Shown here: positions 48,540 to 60,769 of the stretch, piece by piece
Numbering within the stretch: position 1 is the first letter of the stretch
Layout of the letters: each line of letters opens with the position of its first letter
Origin: Ursus arctos
Taxonomy: Eukaryota; Chordata; Mammalia; Carnivora; Ursidae
Reading direction: 5' to 3'
DNA length: 64,000 bases
Assembly: GCF_023065955.2 (NCBI RefSeq)
Contig: NW_026623019.1
Span: forward strand, 17,922,350 to 17,986,349
Notes under the pieces: generated by a model
What the model was told of the DNA's origin: nothing
Databases searched by the model: none
The model's input: the letters and a program-made list of their open reading frames with translations, nothing else
Translations under genes and position numbers: made by a program

Positions 48540-50480
48540 TCACTGATAGGAGCAGATTTACCCTGCATCTTTTACTGGGGGTTAAGATTTTAGACCTTTA
48601 GGTTAAAATAAAGCTTCAGGCCTACAACCCTCAGTTGTCCATGGTTTTGGCATACCTTTAAAGTACTTCCTCTTTGTTCCAATTTTAATACATGTGCCGC
48701 CGAAGCAAGCACTCGAGTATTTCTTTTTATAAACAGGACGAGGATCGAACTTTCCACTAACCTGAGTTAACTCTGTTCCACAATTTATAGAGAGACTGTA
48801 ATCATTTAGGATTTCTCTCTGTTCGGTCAACTTGAAACCCATAACTCTTCTCTACGACAAAAAGATGGCTCTCCACATATTTCTCCATCTCCCCCATTCT
48901 CCCTTGAAGGAGAATCAATGCCTCAGGCCTTGGGTTAGAAATGGGCCTTGCAGGCCGTTGGTCGGCTTTCTGTGGAACACTTAGGTTGCTGCTTCCGTCC
49001 TGCCCGGTGACTTCAGCAAAATGAGAAACAGCTTCATTTCTTCAGGGGCTCCAACGTCCCATGTGGAAGAGGCAAGGTGCCTAGTAGAATAAGGGCAGTC
49101 TTACCTCCAAGCAGACAGACATGCTTCTGCAAAGTGGGTTTCCTTTGAAGGGTTTTGAACAGAAGCTGCTTCTGAGGAGAGCTACTGCCCCAGCCTTGGA
49201 CTTCTGCTCACCATGGGAAGGGCTCCCTGGCAGCAGGACTGACCCCACAAAAGCGGTTTCTCCCAGTTGAGTCTCAGTTCACAAGCCATGGACTCCAGAC
49301 AACCGGCTGAGGGAGTGCCATCCTGGAGAACCCGAAGCCGAGACTGTTCGGCAATGAAGGCAGCTGTGGAAAGATCCAGACCCTACCACCATCGCTGAAC
49401 GAGCCCCCTCTGACTGACCCTGAACTGAAGGGAAACTGGGCGGGAAATAATTGTGGATTTTTAATTTCTTTAGAGCTCAACCTTCAAGAGAAAGGATATT
49501 AATTTTTTTTTAGACTTTAATTCCTCCCTGAGAATTTAATAATGTGAGGCATTTCATACAGTTCAAATCAGGGCATTTTAATATTGCCGGCATTTATTAT
49601 TTGGAGTAGATTTATGCCTTCATTTGAATTCATTGCATAATCTCCAGCGAGCTCTCTTGAATGCCCTACCTGGGAAAATCTAAGATAGAAAACAGATTGG
49701 GGAGTGCATTTTGAGGCTAGAACATTGGGATAGCCTTGAGGAAATTTAATCAATGCGCTGAGACTCATTTGAGAGCCTTCGGGGTCCCACGGCTGACCTC
49801 AGGAGGACTCACAATGGGATGATGAGGCCGGGGAGCACCCAGCATTTTCCCAGGAAGAACGGCCGCTGTAGGGCTGAGCCCTGTGTGTTAAGAAACCCAG
49901 ATGTTAGAAATACTGGGGGCATCGGGAGAGAGACGTCTTCCCCTCCCTTTTGTGTCAGCCGAAGTCCATAAAGGTGAGTGTCTGCTTCCTCAGAGCTTTT
50001 GGACACTCAGCGTTCATTCTCCTTGTCAGGCCCCCTTCCTTCTCCCAGGATGAAGGAGTGGCTTATTCCGGCTGTTGAGGTCAGCTGTAGGGTTGTTCAT
50101 TACACAGGGTCAGCCTCCTCCTTCTGGCTATCTTCAGGATCCTGCCTGTCCCCGTTGCCTGCCATTGCCTGGTAAGTCCATTCCATTTGGCGAGGGAAGA
50201 GGAGAGAAAGACTAGCCTGGACGTGGCTCTCCTTCCCAGCCTGCAGTCCACCTTGAAAAGTGGCTACTTTATTCCCCATTAGAGCCTATTGGGCTTCTGT
50301 AAATAGGTTTCAGTTGGCTTCAGAACTTTGAAGGAAAGAACAGTGGGATTAACTAGCATCCCAGAACCAACACAGATGGCGTTCCTTCACGTGTCAAGAA
50401 AATACGACAATTAACTGTGAAGTCCCACTATCGCAGCTTCTGTCCTAGGCAAGAATGACCATCTTCCTCAGTTCCAGTTA
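48540..50480. other. Unique intergenic sequence, possible conserved element
   Basis: No known repeat is seen in this nearly 2-kb stretch. The part 49480-49790 is AT-rich and homeodomain-site-rich, like a conserved non-coding element. No exon chain is found. Confidence 0.35.
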
Positions 50481-50484
50481 GAAA

Positions 50485-50870
50485 TCCTGGCGAAACCACC
50501 TCACACCCGTTAGGATGGCTACTCTCACAAACCAACAGACCCCAGGAAGTGATGTGTGTCGGTGAGAATGTGGAGAGAGAGGAAGGCTCCTGCGTTGTTG
50601 GTGGGACTGAGAACTGGTGCAGCTGCTACGGAAAACAGTATGGAGCTTGCCCCCAAAATTAAAACTAGAACTACCATATGATCCAGCAACTCCACTTCTG
50701 AACACATACCCCAAAGAACTGAAAGCCGGGTCTCCACTAGGTACTCGTACACCCATGTTCACAGCAGCATTATTCACAGTAGCCCAATGTGGAAGCAACC
50801 CGAGCACCCATTGTTGGGTGAATGGATAAATAGAATGTGGTATATACATATGTGAGGTAACAGAAAATAG
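50485..50870 (+). repeat. LINE-1 3' region (forward)
   Basis: ACCTCACACCCGTTAGGATG, CTACCATATGATCCAGCAAC, GTGAATGGATAAATAGAATG, TGTGGTATATACATATGTGA are a clear sense L1 segment. Confidence 0.9.
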
Positions 50871-51689
50871 ATATATCGGTCTCTAAAATACAAATATTTA
50901 ATATATATATATAGGCTCCTCAATCCTGCCACCCGGCCCCTAAAACCCTTGTCATTTCCTAAGTGGTAAAAGCAATAGGAGCGTCTCTTGTTCTGATGAG
51001 GTGACTCTGGGCAGGCTTCTGGATGGCTGCTGGAGGGGCACTGGTCACCAAAAAGACCAAGACATAATTAGAAGCTTGGAGTTTTCAGCTCAGCTCCTCC
51101 TTCTCTAGAGAGAGGAGAGGGGCTGGAAATGGAGTTAATAATTGACCTTGCCTACGTGAGAAAGCCTCAAAAAAACCTTCAGTAGTATGGGGTTCTGAGA
51201 GCTTCCAGGTCGGTGGACACATCCATGTGCCAGGGGGTGGCACGTGCCACACAGGGGACAGAATCTCCTCACTCGGAACCCTCCCAGATCTTGCCCTATG
51301 TATTTCTTTTTAAATCTGGTTGTTCATCCATATCCTTTATTATATCCTTTAATAAACTGGTAAATATAAATAAGTGTCCCTGAGTTCTGAGCTGTTCCAG
51401 CAAATAATCGAATCCAAGGGGGAGGAGGTCATGGGAACCTCTGGTTGTAGCTAAGTCAGACAGAAGATGTGGGTAACCTGGGGACCTACTCCTTGCTATT
51501 GGCATCGAAGTGGGGCACAGTCTTGAGGGACTGAGCCCTTACCCTGTGGGATCTGACACTAACACGAGGCAGAGAAGGTCAGAAGCGAGTTACATTGCAG
51601 GACCCTTAGCTGGTGTTGCAGAATTGCTTCGTGGGGGAAAATGCCCACACCTCCGGTGTCAGAAATGTGGTGAGCTCAGTAGTCTTGTG
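50871..51689. other. Sequence between two L1 pieces
   Basis: Non-L1, unassigned, no gene seen. It opens with an AT tract near 50897. Confidence 0.4.
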
Positions 51690-51940
51690 GGAGTAAAGAC
51701 TGGGTTTTTTCTAATGCAACATACAATAGAGTAGTCACATGCACAGAGACGGAAAGTAGGATGACAGGAGCCAGGGCCGGGAGGAGGGGAAGTTGTTTAA
51801 TGGGTAAAGAGTTAAAGTTTTGCAAGCTGGTTGGTTGCACAACAATGTGAATGTACTTAATACTACTCAACTGTACATATAAAAATGAGTAAGATGGTAG
51901 ATTTTGGGGTTATTTGTATCTCACCACAATTTTTTTTAAT
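51690..51940 (+). repeat. LINE-1 3' terminus (forward)
   Basis: AGAGTAGTCACATGCACAGA, TGGTTGCACAACAATGTGAA and TGTACATATAAAAATGAGTA are the next part of the L1 3' UTR, ending in a T/A-rich tail. Confidence 0.85.
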
Positions 51941-54720
51941 CCTGGGGAAGATTTGTGATGAATGCCCCTTGGATCAGGGGCTCACTCCTGAAGCCATCAA
52001 CTGTGGCCAATGGGCAGGGTCAGATCAGAACATCTGAGTCTCCACTCCTACCAAGACAGGAACACTGCGTGTCTGCTGCTGCTGGCCTTCAGATAATTTG
52101 AAACTAGTAAGATGTTGGAAAGCTCTGGAATCCTGTGGCTGAAAAATATCTGTGGCAAAGAAAATCATAAATGGAACTGAAGAGTCATTGGAATTTTTGC
52201 AGAAGAAGCAATTCTGTATTTCTTTTTTAACCAGTAAAAGGAAGGGGTGAAGTACTTCTTCTCTCTGAGTTGTCCAAGCATGGAAGAATAAAATTAATAA
52301 ACCTCAGAAGTTCAATACATGATGCCAGGACAGGAAGGGCAGGAGAGACAGGCCATTTTTTTTTGCTGAGGCCCTAGGCTAAAGTGTTCCTGCATGATCA
52401 GTGTTTCCCACTGATGTATGATCTTCTCAGATCAGGCATTTAAGGTCATGGGCAACTTGCAGCAATAAGGATTTAGTGATTTTAAAATAAAAACGTCTTT
52501 TTTTTTGTAATGTCACCTAGCACTTTGGTTCAGGATAAAATGTTAATCATTGATTTTCTGTTGAAACTTGGCTTTCCGCTGGCCAGTACCTCATACTGAG
52601 TAGTCTTACCCGCATGGGTGATGAACTGGAATGTCTGAGAGGTAGTGTACATCAGCAAAACAGCTCAGAATTCTGATTATTGACAGAATTTGAGATGAGG
52701 TCATCAGGCTGAGCTGTGCAGAGGAGGGGACGGAGAGGAGAGGTATACTGTTTGCCCTCCCAGCCCTCTGCCTTGCCTCTGTGAAGACCAATCCACTGTG
52801 GGATTGAACTAATCCCACCTCACTTCAGTATTGGGGCCAATCCCACTTCTCTGCACCCCTGGGTGCAGGACTAGGTGTGTGACTCAAAGGCCCTGGAGTC
52901 CTTTCAAGGTGATTTTTGAACTAGAAACAAGGGAAGAGAGTCTTTTCTTCTCTCATGGCAAAGATGGGACAGTCCCTGGCCATGGTTTCAGGCCTGAGGA
53001 GAAAGCCAGTTTGAGAGAATGAAATGAAGTGAAAAGAGAAGCAAAAGATGGGGGACAAAGACGTATGCAAATACACAGCTTAGAGCACATGGGGGTTTTG
53101 TCCAGGTTGTCCCTGAAACAAAGACTCACTCTTGTCCGCCGCCTTGAGGTTTGCCTCCAGTTTCCACGAATGGATTCATGTCCCCTCTGCCTAAGCTGGT
53201 CAGAGTTGAGTTTCTATCATTTTCAATGGAAAGCGTCCAGGGATGCAGTCCAGGGCGTCCGCACAGGCCACCCAGCACTCATAGGATGAGGAGGTGTCCC
53301 TCGAAGAAAAACTAGTGCAGGATTGGACTACTGCCTTCCCTTCCTGAGAAGACAAAGAGTAGCAGGAAGTAGGCTTGAACGCTGGACTCTGCCTTCTGTT
53401 TGCATCACTAGCGGCGCCATCTTGGATGAGTTCCCTTCTAGAACTCTGTGACAACGCCATCCAAAGGGAATTTCAGCTTATATTCTTTTAAATATTGAAA
53501 TGTCGTTTTGATTTATGTTCCTTAGTCTTCTCTTGGTTTTGACCTCAACTCTGCCTTTAGTTCTTTGCCTGAGTCTTGCTCACTTTAACAGGGTTTAAAT
53601 GTTAGTCCTTCCTGTGTTGGCTAGAAGGAGTAAGACAGGGAAAAATAGTGTACCCTGTATCTCCCCAGTTGAGTTCTCGGATATGTTATTGGCAGCATAG
53701 GGCATAAGGAAGGCAGAAGAAAGAAGAATCACCAACTGTCCTTGGCATTTTCTGCTCCTGAGGCCGAATGCTGCCATGGGGCTGATGTTTTGCATCAGGA
53801 CAGAAGTGGCTCCAAATGCAGGGGATATGAACAGAGTTGAGATCTGCTCTTTGGGCGGTGGGTAGGGTTGTTACCTTGGAAGACTTGGAAAAACTCCCTG
53901 TGTAGGTGTGAGTTTCCCCAACCTAATCATATCAGAGCCTCTCGACAGCCTGGGATTGTTGTTCTTCAACAAAATACATTGGGCTTTCTCTGTTCTTTTC
54001 AGGAAATATCTTGTCTGGGTCGTGAGGAGGGGAATAGTGTGTTGTCTCTTGAGTAGGATAAGTCCCTCTGAAAAACACTCTTGCTTCTTCCTTTGAAGTA
54101 CGTGTGTGTGCAAGAAGTTAAAGAAGATTATGATTGGTTGACACCATGAACTTTTAGTTTGCGTTTGTGTTGGGAGAAATTTAAAAATGGGTCAGAGGAT
54201 TCCTTACAATAATTCTGCTTTCAGAGAATTGGCTGATCTTCACAGCAAAAAATCCTTGGTTGGCTGCCTGCTGAGGAGGGAACTTTACCAGTTCTGGACC
54301 CTGGGGCCATCTGGACTGTTGGGAAGTCTTATTCTCAGACACATAGGGGAGTTTTGTATTTATATAGAGATTGTATTTAATAGAGAATAAAGAAGACGAA
54401 GCCCGTTCTCTAGTTTCTTTCCCTTGGTATGCTCTAATTTTTGTTTCCTGGGGATCAAAAGAGTCAAAGGGTGGAATGTTCCAAGCGGAGAGACATCCCC
54501 AGTTTTGGTTGTCCCTAAAGTAGCCGGATCTCACAGTATCTTCTGGACAAGCAAGACAGGACCCTGAGCAGATCTAGCTCCTCCGTGGGCTGACCCACCC
54601 CCACCTTCTGCTCCTACCCATCAAACAGAATCTTCTCGTCAGATCTTATCCCTGGTTTATTTCTTCCTCAGGCCCATGGAGAGGAGTAGGTTGAACAATC
54701 ATTGGCTCAATTAATTTATC
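51941..54720. other. Unique intergenic sequence, no gene seen
   Basis: About 2.8 kb lack recognisable repeats or exons. Open frames are short and conflict between strands. Confidence 0.45.
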
Positions 54721-54727
54721 TTGCTTA

Positions 54728-54840
54728 GTTATACAAAAAAAAAAAAAGAAAGAAAGAAAGGGAGAACGAAAGAAAGGTGTGTATGTGTGCGCATGTCACA
54801 CACACAGAGCCACGTATGTGCACGTGCACATATGCATATG
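54728..54840. repeat. A-rich, (GAAA)n and (TG)n-like tract
   Basis: An A run, AAAGAAAGAAAG units, then alternating GTGTATGTGTGCGCATG and CACACACAC. Confidence 0.9.
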
Positions 54841-54959
54841 GCCTTTATTTCTGTTTTTTTTACATTCCGAATCAAAATTTGCTTAATATCTATTACATAG
54901 AATAAAAAAGCAAGATGCAAAGCAGTGCCTGTATTATGTTACCTTGTGTATAAAGGGGG

Positions 54960-55230
54960 GAGAGGGAATAATTACATATTTATATTTGCCTGTATTTGTT
55001 AAAGAAACTTGCACAGATATGAAAGGAATTGACAAAAGTGTCTACTAGTGGAGGTGAGATGGGAGCTAGCTGGGTGGAGGGTTAGGAAATTTTCACTGTA
55101 CATCTTTTATATGTTTGATTTTTGAACCATGGGAATATATTACCAATTCAAAAAATAAACTCAGTACCTAAACTAAAATTGTCTCGAAGGTTGGACATTC
55201 TCTGTCTATGCTCTGAGTTTCTATAATGTT
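54960..55230. other. LINE-1-like 3' text, low confidence
   Basis: AGGGTTAGGAAATTTTCACT and TACATCTTTTATATGTTTGA, then AAAAAATAAACTC, resemble an L1 3' end. Confidence 0.35.
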
Positions 55231-55241
55231 TGAACATTTTA

Positions 55242-55429
55242 TTTTTTTTTAAAGATTTTATTTATTTATTTGAGAGAGAAAGAGAATGCATGAGCAAGGC
55301 GAAGGGCAGAGGGAGAAGCAGACTCCCCACTGAGCAGAGAGCCATCTCGGGACTGGATCCGAGGACCCCAGGAGCATGACCTGAGCTGAAGGCAGACACT
55401 GAACCCGACTGAGCCACCCAGGTGCCCAT
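55242..55429 (-). repeat. Can-SINE (reverse)
   Basis: AAAGATTTTATTTATTTATT start, GAGCCACCCAGGTGCCC end. GAACATTTTA flanks both sides. Confidence 0.95.
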
Positions 55430-55439
55430 GATGGAACAT

Positions 55440-56140
55440 TTTAAAAGCAATCATGTGTTATATCTGCCTCAGGAAAACTTCAAAAGGGAGAAAATTGTTA
55501 TGAAAACAGGACATGCTGTTAACATTTTTCCTAGGTAAGGAGATCTAGGAAAACAAAGGCAAAGTACCAGATATTTCTCCAGGGACCAAGAGTGCGCGTA
55601 CATGCACCAAGTTCAAAAAGTAGGGAAGAAGAAGCACTCTGCCACCACGGGGTCTTCTAATGCAAACGTCTCTAAATTTAGCTCACCAATCAGTCAGAAA
55701 GCTGCTCCTCTATTCAGCAATTACAGAAGGATTGAAGACCAGCCTGATGGCAGCCGCTGACTTGATGATAAACAGATGAAGCCAGGTGATAATGAGCTTG
55801 GGACGGAAAAGGACCACAGACCTACAGAGAAAAACGCAGAAGTGTAACCAAGGCTGGATCAATTCCGGGGCTGGCAGAACAAGGGAGCAATACGTGTCAA
55901 AAGGCACAGGAACACTGTATGAAGCCCTTGCCTGCAGTTTGGAGAGAGTGCAGCATTTTCCCCAGGGAGTGGGGGTGGGGGAGGCGTGGGGGCGAGGCAG
56001 AGGGGCGAGCCTCAGGCTGGTACAACTGCCTTCCCAGCACCTGCCCTTCACTTTCTAGATCTCAGATCGCCTGGGATTCAGTTTGTGCTTCTCTGAGCTT
56101 GCTGTGTTCTGGGAGAAGGTAAATAATCTTGCTGACGTCT
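55440..56140. other. Unique intergenic sequence with a G-rich stretch
   Basis: No gene is seen. Four G-runs lie at 55971-56005 on the + strand. Confidence 0.4.
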
Positions 56141-56155
56141 CGAAGTCATTTTTAT

Positions 56156-56305
56156 TTATTGTTATTTCTTTTTTAAATTTAAATTTAATTAATTAACATG
56201 TAATGTATTATTTGTTTCAGGGGTACAGGTCTGTGATTCATCAGTCTTATATAATACCCAGCGCTCATTACAATATGTGCCCTCCCCAGTGTCCATCACC
56301 CAGTA
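56156..56305 (-). repeat. LINE-1 3' end, antisense, part of a chimeric insertion
   Basis: AATTAATTAACATGTAATGT, GTGATTCATCAGTCTTATAT, CCCTCCCCAGTGTCCATCAC are the antisense L1 3' terminus. It stops abruptly where a SINE tail begins. Confidence 0.85.
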
Positions 56306-56497
56306 TTTTTAAAGATTTTATTTATTTATTTGAGAGAGAGAGCAAGAGCTCCAGTGTGGGGGGAGGGGCAGAGGGTAAGGAAGAAGCAGTCTCCCCACTG
56401 AGCAGGGAGCCGATGACGTGGGGGTCAATCCCAGGACCCCAGTTCATGATCTGAACTGAAGTCGGATGCTTCCCCAACAGAGCCACCCAGGCTCCCC
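56306..56497 (-). repeat. Can-SINE (reverse), part of a chimeric insertion
   Basis: It begins TTTTTAAAGATTTTATTTAT directly after the L1 piece and ends GAGCCACCCAGGCTCCCC. The 13-bp repeat GAAGTCATTTTTA lies outside the L1 piece (56143-56155) and outside the SINE (56500-56512). Confidence 0.94.
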
Positions 56498-56512
56498 TTG
56501 AAGTCATTTTTA

Positions 56513-57740
56513 AAAGCAGGGAAGTGTGTATAAGACAAAGGGTTATATTCTCGGGACTCAAAACGCGATGGTTTGGTATCTTCTCCTTGGCTTGACTGGC
56601 CAGATTCTTGGGGACCCCAGACAAATCCTTGATCCAGGTTTCAAATTTGCTTCTGCTGAATGGGAACACAGGTTAGTCTAATCAGCAGGAGGCAGCAGCT
56701 GTGGAACCCCAGAGCACAGGACAGGCCCTATACCGCCCCTTTTCCTCATCAGAAACTGGGGGAGTTGCACTAAATGCCTGAGCCCTATGATGTGAATTCT
56801 ATAAACACCCCCAAAGAGTTGTAAGACACACCAGAAATAGTTCATATTTAATACCTGAGAATGATCCCATGATGTTTGAAAGAGGGTGCGTGCTTTTCAT
56901 TTTACTCCTCCTTCTATCTGTAACCTTAGCGTTAGAATGCAGACAGTTTCCTTTGACTCCTGAGTTCCAAGTTGTCAGTCTACCTGGTCAGTTACCTGAG
57001 GAAGTTCAGTCATGCTTAGAGATTTGAGACTCCTGGGGCCAGCCTGGCACGAAGTCATTCTATGCTACCTGAGGGGATCTGGGGCGATATAAGTTACAGG
57101 GATGCTAGGACAGACATCCTCAATAGACAGATGATTATTAATTAAAAACCTTCAATCTTTCATCCCATGCTCCAGTTCTGCAAGCCTCCACCCCAAACCT
57201 TGGGCAGTCATCTGGGACTGACTTTGTGGGATTTATAGGGGGATGTACTTTTCCTCCCTGCTGCCCCAGGACAATGCTGGGAGAGGTTGGTGGCTCAATG
57301 TGTGGGTGGATGATTCGAGATGACATTCCAAGATTACTTCCTGTTCTGTGGGCGCTCTGTCTCCACCCTTGTTACCCTGCTCCTCTAGCCACCTCTTCTT
57401 CCCCCACAAAATGCATCGCTCCCACAATTTGCAACTCCCTGAGGGCTGCTGTGAACCCTGGGTGGTTGTGCCCAGTCTGAGCAGTGCACACGGAGCCAGC
57501 GCCAGTTGGACAGGAGTGAGGGATTTGGTAATCTACTTGCAGCCTCACTTACCAGTGAAAACACTTACCTAGAATTCTCATTGCATAACGACATGTTCAT
57601 ACTCGAGGCAGAGAGGAAGCCTTCAAGTCTCAGCACATGCCCTGGGCAGGACGGGCCTCAGCAGTCACCATGTTGCAAAGTGGTATGCCAGGATCATCAG
57701 GGCTTCTCATGGCCGAATGCCTATCCTCACCCCACTCTTT
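56513..57740. other. Unique intergenic sequence, no gene seen
   Basis: Short chance frames only, with no repeat recognised. Confidence 0.45.
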
Positions 57741-57755
57741 AAAAATAGCTGACTT

Positions 57756-57963
57756 TTTTTTTTTTTTAAGATTTTATTTATTTGAAAGAGAGAGAGCACA
57801 CATGCGCACACAGGAGCAGGGATGGCAGGTGGGGGGAGGGGCAGAGGGAGAAACAGACTCCCTGCTGAGCAGGGAGCCAGATGCGGGGCTCGATCCCAGG
57901 ACCCTGAGATCATGACCTGAGCCAAAGGCAGATGCTTAACCGACTGAGCCACCCAGGTGTCCC
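57756..57963 (-). repeat. Can-SINE (reverse)
   Basis: Target duplication AAAAATAGCTGACTT / AAAAATAACTCACTT at 57741-57755 and 57965-57979. Confidence 0.95.
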
Positions 57964-58094
57964 TAAAAATAACTCACTTAAAAAAAATGATTATTGTCTT
58001 TAATATTCACTATAGAAAATTCTGGAGCGGCAAGAGATACAATTTCTTTCTCCTAGCAACAAAGACGGTCAGCAATGTTGTTAATTCCTTCTTC

Positions 58095-58760
58095 TTGCCC
58101 TGGACATTCACTCAAAAAGTATCTACCAAGTGCGAACTGTGCTGATGCTGGGGGTATAGCGTGAACAGGGCAGGTGCAGTCTGAGCTCTCGGAGGACATG
58201 TGTTCTATGAGAGGGTGGACAATGACTAAGTACATGAGTATTTCAGAGACTGGCAAGTTCTGAGAGAAATAACCTAGGAAACATGGTGAGTGGGAACTGA
58301 AGGGGGCACTTTTGATGAGGTGGCCAGGCAGGGCTGGAGGAGGTGGTGTGAACTGCAGACTGAGGGATGGGCAGAGCCAGGCTTGGGGAGGCCAGAGGAC
58401 GCCAGGGAGGGAAGGAGCTTGAGAGGGTCCCAGGACTGACGGAGTAATGGGGGTGGAAGCAAGTCAAGCACTGAGCCAAGAGGGGAGCCAGGCCCAGGCC
58501 AGGGAGTATCTTGTGGGTCTGTTAGGAGTTCGGTTGTCATTCTAAAGGCAATGGCCAGCTGTTAAAGGCTTTAAGCAGGGCAGTTACAAGATCTTCATAT
58601 GTGTCTTTCAAGGATGACTGTTGCTGTGTTTGGAGAATGGATTCTAAGAGGGCAAAGTGAATGCAAGTAGACCAGGGCTAGGCGTCTGGAAAGAAAGAGA
58701 CCATGGGAGCTTGGATAGGCAAGCAGAGATAGAGAGAAGTGGATGGGGTGGAGAAGAGTT
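58095..58760. repeat. L2-like 3' region
   Basis: CATTCACTCAAAAAGTATCT, GATGCTGGGGGTATAGCGTG, CAGCTGTTAAAGGCTTTAAG, GTGTTTGGAGAATGGATTCT follow a well-known L2-class order. Confidence 0.7.
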
Positions 58761-58873
58761 TTGAGGTTCAACAGACTTGCTAAGAGATTGACTATGACAA
58801 TGAGGGAAGGTATACCCTCCTCTGAAACCTTGCAGAAGGGGGTGGGGAATAGTTTATTAATAAGGCAAGCAAC

Positions 58874-59093
58874 AGCCCCTGGGTGGTTGTCATTTGAGTG
58901 TCCGACTCTTGATTTCAGCTCAGGTCATGATCTCAGGGTCATGAGATCGAGCCCCTCATCAGGCTCCACTCTCAGGGAGTGTCTGCTTGAGATTCTCCCT
59001 CTCCCTCTGCCCCCCCCCCCATGCACACACACACATACACACACACACACTCTCTCTCACTCTCAAATAAATAAATAAATCTTTAAAAAAACC
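58874..59093 (+). repeat. Can-SINE (forward) with CA tract
   Basis: CCCTGGGTGGTTGTCATTTG head, (CA)n inside the C/T-rich half, and AAATAAATAAATAAATC tail. Target duplication AAGGCAAGCA on both sides. Confidence 0.93.
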
Positions 59094-59298
59094 AAGGCAA
59101 GCAGCTTTCTGTCTCTAGAGGTGGAGACTTCAACTTTGGGACAGACGTCTTTGTTTTAGGAAAATTATCATAGTAGATCTAGTATTTATAAAGTCAGTCT
59201 TTCCCTCAACAAATCCTTGTGAGCTTACTCTGGACAAGGCGCTGATCTAGGCGTACCAACAAATCCCAGACTGCGTTCTACCACACGGGCTATACGTG

Positions 59299-59836
59299 TG
59301 GAGGTCAAGGGCAGGCTGCCCCCAAATGCTGAGGCATAATGATTATTATAAATGAAAGTTTCTTTGCAAGACGGACACTCAGGCCCTCCCCCATCCCCCT
59401 GAAAGCAGGAAATAACCTTCCCTGTGAAAGGTCCCCTCCCTCTACCAGACCGTAAAGACACATCCTTTTCACCAGAGATGGGAAATTTAGAGCAGACAAG
59501 CTTGAATAAACAACTTGTTACTTTTTACTAATTTACTAATTTTACTAACTTACTACCCCAGCCCAAACCTGGTTGAAAATTCCTTACTAAGTGAAGCTCC
59601 CAAAGTTAACTTCTCTTTGTCCTGTCAATTTCTCGCAGGTTTATTGTCTCTTTGTCTAAGAAGTACAAAAACTGCCTGCCTTGGTCATTTCTTTAGGTCT
59701 CAGTTTCATTACTGGTCCTCCATGAGCATGTAATAAAACTCTGGTTTTTCCTCCTGTTAATGGGTCTCATGTCACTTTAATTCTTAGTTCTGCTGGAAGA
59801 CCCTGAAGAATAGAAAAGAATTTTCCTTCCCTTCAT
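59299..59836 (+). mobile_element. Probable solo LTR of an endogenous retrovirus
   Basis: The right half carries AAGTACAAAAACTGCCTGCC, TGAGCATGTAATAAAACTCT (poly-A signal) and a T-rich end, typical of the U3/R/U5 end of a carnivore LTR. It appears to run from TG to CA, but the ends and target duplication are not certain. No viral genes adjoin it. Confidence 0.6.
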
Positions 59837-59839
59837 ACA

Positions 59840-60300
59840 CATGAATAAATAATAAATGGACAAATTCTATTGCATGTTAGACGTGATTCATGCTTTGGGA
59901 AAAAGAGAAATGCCAGCAGAGGAAGAGTAAGCAGGAGCCCCAGGTGTGGAGGGCGAGGTTTTGATATTATCAAGGTGATCATGGCAGGCCCCACTGAGCT
60001 GATGACATTTGCAAAATATGAAAAGATTCTCTATAAACCTATCAAACTGCCCAAGCTGGGGGAGAGCAGGGGCCATGCCTGCTTTCTTTGAGGGACGTGG
60101 TAGGAATGCAGTATTTGTGGAATGAGTAAATGAGTCTGAATGCATTTGTTAAGGTTCCGGTTTGGGACTATAAATTCTTGTTTAAGTTTGAGTAGGAATT
60201 GTGATCCCAAGGAGGTGGGCTTTTTTATTTTTTAAGTGGGGGAATCATTGTTATGTTTGCAGAATGGAGCTGGCTAACGGTTGCAGTGATGGAAAGTGGT
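59840..60300. other. Unique intergenic sequence, nothing recognised
   Basis: No gene or clear repeat. Confidence 0.4.
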
Positions 60301-60320
60301 TTTTGTTTTCATTTGATTTT

Positions 60321-60505
60321 CTAAAATATTTTATTTATTTGACAGATGGGGGGAGCACAAGCAGGGGGAACAGCAGGCAGAGGGAGAGGGAGAAGCAGGC
60401 TCCCCACCGAGTAAGGAGCCTGATGCGGGGCTCCATCCCAGGACCCTGGGATCATGACCTGAGCCAAAGGCGGACGCTTAACCTACTGAGCCACCCAGGA
60501 GCCCC
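60321..60505 (-). repeat. Can-SINE (reverse)
   Basis: AAAATATTTTATTTATTTGA start and CCACCCAGGAGCCCC end. TCATTTGATTTT on both sides. Confidence 0.94.
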
Positions 60506-60560
60506 TTCATTTGATTTTTTCATACTGATCATATTCCTGTACCGTTAAAAAGTCTTCATA

Positions 60561-60769
60561 GGGGGCTCCTGGATGGCTTAGTCGGTTGAGAGTCTGACTC
60601 TTGATTTGGCTCAGGTCATGATCCCAGGGTCCTGGGATGGAGCCCTGTGTCAGTCTCTGTGCTCAGTGGGGAGTCTGCTGGAGATTCTCTCTCTCCCTCG
60701 CCCTCTGGCTCTCCTGCTCATGTTCTCTCACTCTTTCTCTCTCTAATAAATAAATCTTTAAAAAAAAAT
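60561..60769 (+). repeat. Can-SINE (forward)
   Basis: GGGGGCTCCTGGATGGCTTA head. Flanks AAGTCTTCATA and AGGGTCTTCGTA form a diverged target duplication. Confidence 0.93.

Noticed and set aside
59299..59836. A full endogenous provirus
   Set aside because: Only LTR-like sequence is present. No gag, pol or env frame adjoins it within the window.
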